Origin: Apostichopus japonicus
Lineage: Eukaryota > Echinodermata > Holothuroidea > Aspidochirotida > Stichopodidae
Assembly (NCBI RefSeq): GCF_037975245.1
Contig: NC_092580.1
Location: 7,044,501-7,104,500, forward strand
Reading direction: 5' to 3'
DNA: 60,000 nt
Below, one piece after another: positions 43,669-56,257 of this stretch. The position numbers and the translations under genes are program-made. The notes under the pieces are model-generated. The model was not told the DNA's origin and ran no database searches. It was given only the letters and a program-made list of their open reading frames with translations. Numbering within the stretch: the stretch's first letter is position 1; every line of letters starts with the position of its first letter.

Positions 43669-44869
43669 TATGTGGAGACTATCTAAGCGGAGCGCCACCA
43701 TCGGTTGGCGCGGAGCGTACAATAAAATTTTGGGTTTTTCAAACCCCCCAGATGGCCGGAAACGGCCCTTCCCGAGTGTTTTATGCTATGAATACCTAGC
43801 CCTAAAACATGGGTCTCAAGCCTGCAATTTCTCAGATTGCACGTAAAAATCTGTAAAAACATTCTAATTTGTATATTCGATGGTGTTTTAAGAGAGTAGC
43901 TATTACTCGACGTGTACTCGCAAAGACGTTTTTGAGTGTAGTAAATTACTACTTGCAATTAAATGCAATAATTGCAAGGGCGTCGGAAGCTATTTTTGAT
44001 TGGTACGGCGGTTCAGAGTGTGGCCAGCTATCATAATTATCGGGGGGACGTTTGATAGGTCAAACTACGTTACGCGCCACCATGGTTGGCGCGTAGCGTA
44101 ATGGAGAAAATTTTGAAAATATGCCTCCCAGATTGCAGGAAATGGCACTTCCCGAGCTTGAAAACAAGACCTCTGCCATGCCAGAGTAGTCACATTTAGC
44201 CTACTTACCGTCATCATTATTGAAAATTATTGAAACATATACCTCCGAGATTTTTTTTCCATGTTTTAGTCCTACTTTTTTTTTTTTGGCGTCGTGAATA
44301 TTTGCCCGTATCGGCTCCGACGCCCCTGAATTGAATAAATGTCATAAGAAAACACAGAAAACATTTCATTATGTCAACAAATGGGTAATTCCAAAACCAT
44401 GTGCAGTTGCCAACAAATTTCTATGACCTAGCACTATCATCATGTCATGAATGCATGTACCCTATACAGTACAGGTGAAATGCTAATATTGTGTTTTTGT
44501 TCGTTTAATAATTGATTGCGTTTGAACATAAAGCCATGTTCCACGCCTTGCGTGTACTCGTAGTGTAAACGCAAATGTTGACGAGTGTAGCGTTTAGCTT
44601 ATTACCCTCTTATTTAAAACACTAATATTCGATGAGGCATGATACAGACAATCAATTATCATATTTAATTATTACACCTATATAGCATACGTGTGCATCG
44701 GACAGATCGACAAGTATGCATTAAAAAATGGGCAGATGCACGTTTCGGAGCCTTGGTAAATATTGGGGGGGGGGGGCTTATCATGCATTTGCCCCCTCAA
44801 CTTTTTCATTGGGGGAGCTGAGCCCCCCCCCCCCCCAAGCCCCCCCCCCCCCCGGTTCCGCCGCCACTG
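43669..44869 (-). mobile_element. Minus-oriented hAT copy related to 7992-9065, one end altered
   Basis: Its right end GGTTCCGCCGCCACTG is the reverse complement of the left end of the 7992 element, and about 180 bp next to it plus 43676-43960 match that element in reverse. Exact 8-bp repeats TGTTCAAC (43661-43668 and 44870-44877) flank it. The opposite terminal inverted repeat is missing: the element runs TATGTGGAGACTATC straight from the duplication. A nested element lies at 43975-44328. Confidence 0.8.
43975..44328. mobile_element. Nested 354-bp inverted-repeat element
   Basis: The ends CAAGGGCGTCGGAAGC and GGCTCCGACGCCCCTG are inverted repeats. The flanks share only AATTG, so the target duplication is unclear. 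It contains the fifth copy of the shared core (about 44070-44160). Confidence 0.65.
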
Positions 44870-44879
44870 TGTTCAACGT

Positions 44880-45631
44880 GTTATGAATCGGAGCCAACGC
44901 GTGTCAAGTAGTCAGAAAATATATACCTAGCATATATAACTGGCGATATAATAGAGTTACAATATCTGTAGAATCGAACATCCAATTTGTGGTTTATGAA
45001 GCACATACCAATATAGAGCCCATGGAAAATCAAAGCAGTAAGCATTCATCACGGCCACTCCGTCCTCTTTCTTACATATACGCCACTAGTATTAAGTTTA
45101 AGAATTTAAACTTGCTTGTTGGGTAATTATATGCCTGCTGACGAAGAAGAAATATTTCAGATTTTAAAATGCGAATGGTGCATGGGTGCTAATGTTTTTC
45201 AACAACTGAGAGTTTAATGAAATGTTGAGAAAGTTTATACCTGAAATGCAAATGGTTATCGGGATTTGGGAGAGGATTATGTAGGACATGGCTCTATTTT
45301 TGCGTCACTAGGCTAATTTATTCGTCTTCCTTTATACGAGTACATGTATAGGCCAGTATCTGCTCCTCGTGGCATAAAACATGGTTGATTTCTTTACGCA
45401 TCGGGCATTGGATCAAACAAACCATTAACATATTTATTAATAAAAAGAAAAGATCATTCGATTGCCTAATATTGATTGTTGTTTCCATGGAAATGACTCC
45501 AGGGTAGTTTAACGAGTTTAGCGAGTTCGAACTGTAAATGTGGAATGTTTCCTGTGAAATGATATTTGTGTTCAATTGTCATTAATTATTCGACGCTATG
45601 ACTAATCGTTCAATGATGTTATATATATATG

Positions 45632-45715
<84 letters not shown>

Positions 45716-47270
45716 TATAAATATCTATATCCAAATATATATAGATAGATATAATGTGTTTCCGCAGATCAACAACTGTAATGTAGGTTAACGTTAATGT
45801 AGAAGTTATTAATAACATGTTGCAATGTTGATTTCTTTTATGAAATATCTATGGTAACCAGATTATAGCGATGATCGAATTTGATTATAAAATGTTCCTT
45901 CTCCAAAGGTGAATCACCTGTATTCCCCAGTAGTTTGATTAAACTCATATTAACCTGTTTTCTAGGGCATTGCGCTCACAACGCAGAGTTATAGCTGTAT
46001 TTAAAGCAGTAAGTATAACAGGAGAATGTTTTCGTGTCTCGACTTTATGATTAAATGACTATTTTCCATCCAGAGTCACACGGTAGGCCTAATTATCAAG
46101 TACTCGTAAATGGCTTTCCTCATATATCATAATGGTTACTGTGCGCTGTGCTTATTAAAGTCCCGTACGTTTTTGCCGCTATGCAGAGATTTTGGCAAAC
46201 TGTCAGTGTATATGCTTCAATTGTAACCAAGTTGTTGGTTTCTTCTGATAATAACCCTATACACGTGGCTTTGAAGTCAATATGGTTTAGGGCGGATTAG
46301 TTACTCATATGCAAATGTGGGTAACAATAAGGTCGAGGTATTCCGTCGTCCCATGCATAGCAACACACACTGGTATGGTAACAATGCGCTGTCCTGCATG
46401 AAGTCGGCGCATGATTCATAGTCATGTCATACGTAAGGTAAAAATGTAAGCTAAGATTTGTGAAGTAAAACTCGATCAAAGATATATAGGCTTTACTATT
46501 GGATAACTAGCCTAACACGTGAATTGCTTTACAAGAGCATGTTGTCAACATATATACTGGATAGTCAAACCATCTTCTAAACCCCGGATGTATTGATGTT
46601 GTACAACGAGTCGAAACATGGAATGGATCCAACATTTATATATGTTTTTCTTCTTAGTAATACATTAGGAAGGGTAACGAACTGTTACGTGATAGTTTCA
46701 ATTTCTCTCACCATATACAATGACGAATGCGCCTTGAATGGACATTAGTGCATATCAAACCGATATTTTCTTGACAGTTTCATTGTGGAAGTGAGTACTT
46801 GGTCTAGCCAGACATCACGCATAAATAGTTCTGTGCGTACATAAAACATGATTTCAAATTCCAAGGACGTTTAAACGCATTTTTCACTTGGGCAAAGTCA
46901 AGTATCTCGCCAGATATTTTTTTTTTTTTCATTTTTCACCTAATCCGTAATTATTTACAATTGATTGATTTTTCTTCTTTCTTATTCCGGTCAAATGAAA
47001 AATGCCAGATGTTATTTCGAAATATTAATATCTTGATGTGAACATTTGAGTTATTTCAAAACTACAGAAACAGGTAATTGTGAACAAGGGATTGTGCGGG
47101 TAAAGAGACCAGGAAGTAATACCAGACGTAACGGGAAGTCATTCTTACACGTCTGACCCCGGTGAGAGTCAGGACCAGAATTAAGCTCAAGCTAAATACT
47201 AGATTAACCTCGTAAACTTATGGCAGTGAATAGAATTTTCCTGAAGTCATAATCCATTTCGTTCCGCGAT
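44880..47270. other. Intergenic, no gene recognised
   Basis: Unique AT-rich sequence with a (TA)n-rich microsatellite at about 45620-45745. No ORF longer than about 90 codons and no splice-consistent exon series. Confidence 0.6.
45620..45745. repeat. (TA)n-rich microsatellite
   Basis: TA runs with GTATG and AAATA interruptions. Confidence 0.93.
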
Positions 47271-47540
47271 TATATAAGGAATAATCTTGTCGACGGGCTA
47301 CGGGTATTTTGAGCGTATCGTCGATTGGATTATAACTTGTTTCGAAAGCTCTCAGAGGTTTTTGAGTCAGTCACCGAGGATTTTTTTTCTCATTTTCGGT
47401 TGAATTTTCCAAACGAGAAAATTTGAACTTTGTACCTGGGTCAATCACTGCTTTTACCTGGACAGAACTCAGCAAACGAGATAACAGACACTTGAAGGAA
47501 GGAGGTGTATAGCGGTAGCAGACAGGGAGAAGATAACAGG
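47271..47540 (+). promoter_or_regulatory. Candidate promoter with TATA box, possible non-coding first exon
   Basis: TATATAAGGA at 47271 is a strong TATA-type match in otherwise unremarkable sequence, followed about 265 bp later by AACAG|GTGGGG near 47540, a possible splice donor. It is the best promoter-like site upstream of the Kazal gene, whose ATG exon must be preceded by another exon. The link across 8.7 kb is inference only. Confidence 0.2.
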
Positions 47541-50500
47541 TGGGGTATTTAATATTGAATTTATTGTTTACTTATTGCATTAATTTATTATTGTTATTTG
47601 TATAATTGTAAAGAGAAAATAATTTTAACGTTTCTATAAGTTTTGGACATATTTTTAATAACTATATATATCCTATACATTTATGTATATTTGGGTCTAA
47701 TGCATCCTACATATGCAAAGTAAGTTTCGATGATTTCAACGTTAAAAAAATGTTCACAGAATAGTTATTCATTTTATATTTGTTCCCATGAAACTCCTAA
47801 AAATAATACAAATCTATGTAAATGTGACATTTGGAAACCTTTTCTGAAGGATTTGGTAATGATACTTAAAATAATGTTCATAAATTATGTAAACATATAT
47901 TTAAACCAGTTGACGGTATAGGATCGACGCCTTAAAATGTTGTACACAAATTTAAGAGAAATGTTCTTGTTTGAGTGTAAAACTGTGTTTTAAGCAGCAT
48001 GTAGATTTTGGTCTAAAAAATAAATTATTTCATATTAACGTCCTGAAGAGAATGCTTACACGAGGGAATAAAATATATAATTTGCAATGCCTGGAGATGA
48101 GGAGAATGAAAATATACCTCTTTGATTGAGTCAGTTTTTTTTATTAATTTTACATCGAATTTTGGCATTTATAAAATTCGTTCATTTAGAATTTAGAATT
48201 GCCTTTTATTGATTACCATGAGGATGTAATAATGTAGTAGTACATTATGACATTATAAGGTTAACTTGACCTAGTTGTGTTGTAAGGAGTTACGTAACAG
48301 ATTGGATGATGAGGTTATAGTGAACAGGACAATTCAAATGTTGGTACTCAGTTAGTGATTTGTGTATAGGGAAGGAGGAGGGGGGGGGGGGGGTTGTTGG
48401 AGGATTTAGAATTGCCTATTATTGATAAGTATGCTCTGTGTTTAATTAGTTGGTTTCATGTTTAAGTTATCCTGGCCACATTTGTTCTGTTTTCTCTTTA
48501 ATGAGTTTGCTATTGTCGTTGATTGTGATGCAGATGAAGTATTGAACGCAAATTTTAACTTAACATTATACCTCAAACATACCTCAAAGTGAAACATACA
48601 TCCACTCAACCCCACCCCCCACCGAACCCCCCACCACCGCCTTCCCTCGTTCTTACTCATAAATGTCCATACTTTTTTTTAATACTGGAATTCTTCTTCG
48701 TATGTTTTCATGAAAGTAAATATGATCATTAAATCGAGCAGCATTATAGTGAGTTGATGTCATACACTTTTTCTTCCAATTGAGAGAGGTATATACTCAC
48801 TCCCATCCCATCTTCAAGGTAAAGGAAAAGAAAAACTAGTTAAAATGTCGTTGCAAAATGGGTTTTTTTTTATTCTCATTTATCAACAATAATTTGTACT
48901 GGTACCGTGAAATACACGAAGTGGGAAGGTGTGGAGTATAGGCTTGTGCTGTGCTTTCGGATGAAGACTGGAGAGGCATGTATATACATATATACCAACA
49001 CACACATATACATATATAAAGAAAAGATTGTGACACCACATGGAAGTACGTTTAGGTGTCACGTGACAATTAATTGGGTCAAGTTTTGCATAGTGCTCCC
49101 ACAACCAATCTGCCAGCTCTCGCTGCGGCATCTTCTTATTTCACTCAATGTTATCATATATGCGTATACGCATAATGGAGTGTGCGTTGTCTTATTAATG
49201 AGTCAGATTAAAGTCTAAGAACACAAATATAAAATGATTGCGCGTATTAACCAATCACAATAACTAAACGAAACTGAAATCAGCTGCTTGTGTTTTGCCG
49301 CCAGATTTAACAGTTCCAATTATTATTATTAAGATATTACTCTAGATATGGACTGTGGGCCTAATTGTTCAAACTACGACACCCTCCGAGACGCTTTGTC
49401 ACCAAAGGAACGTTTGTCTTTTTTCTAATTTTGTCTCTATATATAGACACTTATTGTTAGTATTAATCGCATACAAAGATCATAATAATTGGAAACTTAA
49501 AGCCAATGTATTGCATTGCTGTGAGTTTAAATAATCGAATAATAACGAAAAGCAACGAATATTAACGAAGAGTAACGAATAATAAACGACTAGAATCGCC
49601 AGCTTTAATCAACATTAATTGAGAGCACAAAGACAATATGTAGCTTTCAAGAGATGTCCACAGAAATGTGTTAAAGTGTAATAAATAAACATTTAATATT
49701 CATTAAGTAATGCTTTTAAGGTTCAAAAGTCATAATTTCGTAAAAACAAAAGTTATCAATAAAGGGGACAAAATCAGTCACCGAGAACATTAAGTAATGC
49801 TTTTAAGGTTCAAAAGTCATAATTTCGTAAAAACAAAAGTTATCAATAAAGGGGACAAAATCAGTCACCGAGAACGGATCCTATGCTAGTAACTATAACT
49901 AAATGAGACCCATATCAAGCAATGACGTCATTGTTAATCCTTTTATACGAGGTTATGAGTTCAAATCACAAACTATTACTGTTATCATTTTTGTTTCACT
50001 TTCATATAAAACTGGTGTCCAATTAGATGTTCTACTGATAGGGGAAAAAAAAGGTTGGTTTTAGAAACAAATATTTAAGTCAAGTAAAACTCTGAATCAT
50101 ACCGTGTGAGAATTGGAATTATAGAAATATCTTTTCCTGTTATAGATCTGTACAAGGTTAATCACCGATTATGAGTATAATTTTAAAGCAGTTACCTGTA
50201 TTTCATTACCAGTACCCTTTCCTCCCTATTAACGCAAGTACAGTTATTATAACTCTTGTCACTTTCAGTGCCCGAACGATAGGATGTGTTAACCCAAACA
50301 AGATGGTTATTAACCATGGTTATTTACCGGTCAGTCAGTTATATGACGAAATCAACATTGTCCGTCTCATATGGAAAGCATTTCTGCCATTAAAGCATTA
50401 TGTAACAGTAATATAAATTGAAATTCTACACATGGTTGGAGTATATGGCTGGACAACATCACACAATCTCACAAGGCCTATATACTGAGCAATCTGTTGG

Positions 50501-53500
50501 ATTAACTAGCATGGGGTGTTCAAGCCTAAAGTCTTTAGGGTCCGTTTGCCCGATTGGTGCATAACTGTAGGCCGACTCGCATGTGGGCCACATATTGAGA
50601 ATCCCAGATAGATATTGACTGAGTATTTACACTCTGAACTTTTTCGGATTATTTTTGCTCTCTCTCTCTCTTTAACATTTTTGGTGACATTGAGTCAACA
50701 AGTGTTATGTTGTGTTGACTTGACGAAAGATGTTTGGCCTCTAAAGCAACCAGCTGTTATAAATGGCCGCTCTCGAATGGCAAATGGGTCGTAGAGAGTG
50801 TTGATTCTCAGTTACACTGTTTACTGTTATATGAACACATGTATTGTTAGTGCAACTAGCCTGAATAAACACCTTCACGGGTATACTTTATACACCAAGC
50901 GTAGACAAACTTAAATTAAAAACTTGTTTTCATAAAAATAAATAAAAAAATACCGGCAAAGAGTTGGGTCAAAAGAATGAAAATAAAATAAATCCTTGAC
51001 AAAGTGGACTGGATGTATAAAAGCCTTCATCTTTTAACTGAAGCCCTCCAGTAACATTATCACGTTTCATTGTCCATAAAGAGTTGCTATGGTAACACGC
51101 GAAGTTAAGTCTGTTTAAAGCATAATATCAATAAACATGTAATGCAGTTAAGTCTGGTTGGTTATGCTTTAAACCCTAAGGTCAACTGGACACAATAATG
51201 GACTATATTACAGAAAATCATATTTTCGGTTGACCTGCCGCAGCATCTTAATATTGTTGTCAATACCGGTACTTCTAACAAACACTGGGATTGTTGTTGT
51301 TTAATACTTCCAGGCCTGGACACATGTTGTTGTTTTTATTTGACTTTATTTTATTTTTGTTCTATTTCTACTACGCACGGGGAGGGGAAGGGGGGGGGGT
51401 GATCAACAGCTGCTATAGTGTGATGTGATAGTTTATGATGAAAGTTATATTTATGTATTCGGTAATAACATATTATAGCAAGTTGAAATTCTGACTAGCA
51501 CCTATGATCTCTCGCTTTAAATGAGGATAATATGGTATGATGTCATTATTTCAGCGGCTATACCTGTCATGTTCAATCCAGACCTATTTTATGTTATTGA
51601 ATTGAGGTGTGTTTAAGAGTGGTATGTTGTGTGGAGGGGACATGTTGTAGTTACAATAACAACAGTTTAACCAATCTTATTGTCTGCATTTTAATTTACT
51701 CAATTTTGGTTGCATGATGGTACATGTGTACCCCCAGTGTTGGTAAAAAAATATTTCCCCTCGTTTTAGAGTGTATACCGTTGATTCGATCTGTAACGTG
51801 TTATCGGTACTTAATATTAATATCAAGTCTATTCATCAAATTAAGTATTGACTATAGAGGTGAACTGAATGTGTAGTTGTTTTAGAGCTTGAGGAGGGGG
51901 AGGGGTGGGGGTCGTTATATATACAATGCTGGTTGTGTTGAGTTGAGATCTGTGTTATACGTGGAGTCAAGTTGAATGTTTTCATTCTTCATAAAATTTC
52001 GTATATATAAAGAACATTTGGAGTCTGTTTATAATTAACACAAGCCACAATAAGCAGAGTGTAAAATATGTGAATATCAATCGTTGAAATACGTCTAGCT
52101 GTACACGATCTCTTTTTCCTTTTTAAATTTTAGTCGAAAAAAATCCTGTAAACATATACCTCGACAGATTTATCCTCAAACATGTGGTTGACTGATTGGC
52201 GCTATACAATTAAAACACACTAATACCTTGAAGGACATCTTTCGCCTGAAAAGGAATATGTTTTATGCATTAACTTTAACTGCTTTTGATAACGACTATG
52301 TTCAACATTAAAAGTGAACTGCAAGGGAAATGTTACTCTGACATTTCACCGGTTCCAACTCATAGTTTAAATGACTCATAGTAAAATAATCAATGTTCAG
52401 ACATTATCTAGACATGTTTCCTTTTCAGGAAATACAATATTTTGAAATATCCCAAACTAATTATTTATGTTTCTGCTATAGTTTGTGAAATAAAGCATTT
52501 ATTGAGCAAAGGCAGATAAGGGAGTCTCATGGATAGGGTAGAGTAAACCCAGGCATATTAATGTATCCATGTCAAATTTGTCACTACCCCCCCCCCCACC
52601 CACCCACCCACCCACCCACCCACTCAGCATTAAGCACACCCTGTTAAGCGTAATGTAGTTAGTGTGGGTACATCCAAATCAACAGAGCTATAGGTTACGT
52701 AGACAAGTCAAATTAAAACAGCTGGTGATTAAATCAAGACCAAAATTTAGGAAAATATAACAGGAAAAGTCCAAATCTCCCAGTCAGTTGTCATATTTAC
52801 ACCAGCTAATGGGGTCAAGTTTGCTAAGAAATGACCGATTTTCAGTTTATGTTGTTGTTTTTGCGGTTTCATTAGTTTCCATGGTCACTATTCCGGTTTC
52901 TTCGTAAACACAGGTGTATTTTATTACATGTCAAAACTATAGATTCGATAATCCTTGTATTACCGCAAATCTTTTTCTATTCCTTTTTCAATTCGTCGAG
53001 TACAGAAAGAAATTTCAAATGTCAATATAAAGGGTAAGCCGCCAAATCCTATTTCAGCTGAGAATAATAACAAAATGTTATAATTATAAAATAATAACAA
53101 ACCGTTATAATTATAAAATAATAACAAGCAGTCATATGCTTATACATCGATTATGTTGATATGAAGTGATCGAAGAATACCACCGTTCCTCAGATCCCCA
53201 CCCCCCCCCCCGTTGCTCCCAACCAATATACCTCTTTCCATGGCAGTCCGTTGCACCCAACCAAACCGATGCCTCTTCCATTGGCAATGGATGCCTCATC
53301 CTCTGGCCATCGATGCCTCATCCCGTGGCGATTTGCAAAAGCATGTATAGGCCTATCTTTGAACTTATAAGTAGCCTATATATGTGTACTACTTAATTTA
53401 TCGGTCACAAATATTCCCAAAATTAAAGTTTCTCTCGCAAAGCAAAAAGACTGAAATTTGAACATCATGATTGTGTCTGATTCAGTCAACAGAAAACAAG

Positions 53501-56257
53501 GGCAACTCATACAATAGTTAATAATGCATAAAGTTAATTTTCAGTAACTCGTTTGCACATCCAAAAAAAGGCCGCCAAATGTATTAGTTTATGTGCAATT
53601 TTTGGTGTCTCTGTACCCATGTGTGTGATGGGAAGAAGAAGGGGGGGGGGGGGGAGAAGGCATCATTTAGAACTTTTTTCGTTCGTCTAATAATCAATTA
53701 CCCAAGTTTTCAATATTCGTGATACAATTTATTTTCCTTTTGAAATATGACTGTTGTTTCCCTTGTTGATACTGCAGGGTCGTTCGAAAGTGAAACGTCC
53801 TTATATATGTATAACCACGCCTTTTGTACCTTTGTGTATCAAATTTGGAATTATTCTCCTGCAATTCGAATTATACACCACCAAATTGTGATGAAATAAA
53901 TCATATTAATACTCGATGAGGAACTCAAAAGAAACAAAACTATATATGGTCGGCCTTCCATAATAAGGACATGAAACGACTTTGACACATGTCCAGTCGT
54001 TTTATCCACAGGAAATTAGATTATCACACAGATATAAAGGCCTGTGCCAAAAATAGCCAAGTAATAATAACTTTCGTTTCTTGATCTTTAGCTTATTTTA
54101 CTGCTTTCACATTTCTTTCAAAATTCAAGTTGTATTTTCATTGACCAGTAAGCGACACAAATTTGCGAGTTTATGCTTTAAGATGACAACAACATATGAG
54201 AAAAACAAATCAAAATATTATACAGGAACAAGTGAAACTATAAATGGTCAGAAATTGAGAGCCAAAGGCGTGTTTGGTGAATCGAAATTCTCCTATGTTA
54301 AGAACATGCCGCTGTGTTTTAAGGTATCTCTCCCTCCCTCCAGAAATTTCAGCAACAGACGGAACAAAGGAGAGGAATGATCCAGTGAGGAGAGGGGAGG
54401 GGGGGGGGAGGGAGATGGGTCGAGTTTCATAAATTTTTGATATATAAAAAGGCTTGTATTAACGAGTCCGAACAAGTACTCTTATTCTATAATTGCCACT
54501 TATAATGTACTAAAGTGTAATTCTCAGTGTAAACGGGGCCGTTTGGACTTCCGTACTCGCGCTTATAACCTTGTACTGAAACCAAAGGGGAATTCTACTT
54601 TTACTCGTCTGCTCATGCTGTTGTGCTCAAAGTTTAGTCTGACTATAGTTATATATATAGGCCTATATTGGGAAACAGTGGCGTCCAGGGCCACATACAC
54701 AAATGCCACACTAGAACCCCTATGCCACAGGTCACGGGACTCCTGGTTTTTCGTTAAATATATTATGAAAATGAGAACACATTTTCCCTTATCCCCCTTT
54801 TCGGCTGGCACCTTAATTGACCCTGTAGTTCCCCTGACCCACCCTCCTCTCGTTTCGGCCTGATGGGATCAAGTATATTTGCATATTGAGTCTTACTTGC
54901 AGATAGGAACACGGAGTGACATAATGTGACGAGTGTTTGGCAATTCTTACTGCAGAGTGTACATTGAACCAAGCTACAGCATACAGTTCTGAATGTACAC
55001 AAAATATCAGTTCTTGTTACTTTCTTTCAAATGTCTGTTTTTTTTTCAACCGGTGAAAGGATTAAAGTTTAGCTGACCGAAACTCTCGTCATTATTTGGA
55101 TGCCCAGAAACCATTTAAAATTCAATTTCCTGAAAGTTTAAAAATGTATTGAAAAAGCATTAATTCATACTAACGATCGATAAAATCATATTTTACCCAG
55201 AGATAATTCTCAAAAATAGAAATAAAATAAAAACAGGAGAATAAAAATAATAGCAACTATACGTCGGTCAAACTGAAGTATTGTATGGTAAGGGATATGA
55301 AACATACATTTGCACCTGTCCGAAATATTTCTTCAGGAAACACTGAGATATTATTGAGCAATTGAATGGCAACTCGTCGGGTCATCCCTTTCATGATGAG
55401 TTTTCAAACTGTTTATTGAATCTAGACTGAATGGTACCAGCGATAATTACTTTAACAATACAAAAACAGGTTTGTGCTAACCATTGCCATCGAAATAAAC
55501 GATATGAACTTTAAACTGTTGAACTATGCACAGCGTTACACTGCAGCAAGACTCAAGTATGAACCAAAATGATCTAACAAAATGACTAAACTAAATCAGA
55601 CATATCTTATTGAAAAATCTCAAATTAAAATTTTCAAACTGCGCACTGATACTGATAAAGGATCCAAGACTGTATATTTATTTATCGTCACATAATCATA
55701 TTTTGTGTTAACATATTTCATGCGTAAATAGTTAGGTATAGGACTATAGGTTAGCTCATCACAGCCCATCATAGCCTATGTATACCGGACTACTAAGGAT
55801 ACTGTAGTTCATTTACTTATATTCTCTCGTATTTAGGCCACAGTTCTCTCGAATCTCTTATCTTTCAACTGACAGGATACTTTAAAGCTCATGCAGAACC
55901 AATGGGGCAAAGGGCATGGTTCCACCTCCCCAGCCCATTCCTCGTCCTTACAAATTTCAATATGTTTAGTTTTTGTGGTTTTGGTCTACAGTCATATCAG
56001 AAGAAATCTTAATAAATCATAGCTTTCGGTAGACGCTCTCTACCAGTTCCTCCTGTTGCTCTGTTACCTTCATTCCTCCCACCCCTTTCTTTCCTCTGAC
56101 CTCTCCCACTTCCTCTTTCCCACTCCAAAGAGTTTCAAGTACGGAACTTTATTATTATTATAATGTTTCATTTAATCTTCGCGTTATTATTATTGTTGTT
56201 GTTATTATTAATTATTATTATCATTATCATTATTATTGTTGTTTGTTTCTCTTGCAG
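47541..56257. other. Long gene-free stretch upstream of the Kazal gene
   Basis: AT-rich with poly-G/C runs (48381, 51391, 52587, 53641, 54403). An exact 87-bp tandem duplication is at 49701-49874. Short tandem repeats include (CCCA)n at about 52598-52622 and a TTATAATTATAAAATAATAA repeat at 53078-53127. Small ORFs (50171-50416, 54081-54380) lack support. If the Kazal gene has a distant first exon, part of this is its intron. Confidence 0.55.
49701..49874. repeat. Exact 87-bp tandem duplication
   Basis: CATTAAGTAATGCTTTTAAG through GTCACCGAGAA occurs twice, at 49701 and 49788, with no difference that I can see, so the event is recent or the assembly duplicated it. Confidence 0.93.

Noticed and set aside
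50171-50416. 81-codon frame upstream of the Kazal gene
   Set aside because: No similarity, splice signals or codon evidence; length is within chance for AT-rich DNA.
54081-54380. 99-codon frame with a possible donor (AAG|GTATCT)
   Set aside because: No recognisable domain, no adjoining exon and no signal; too weak to call.
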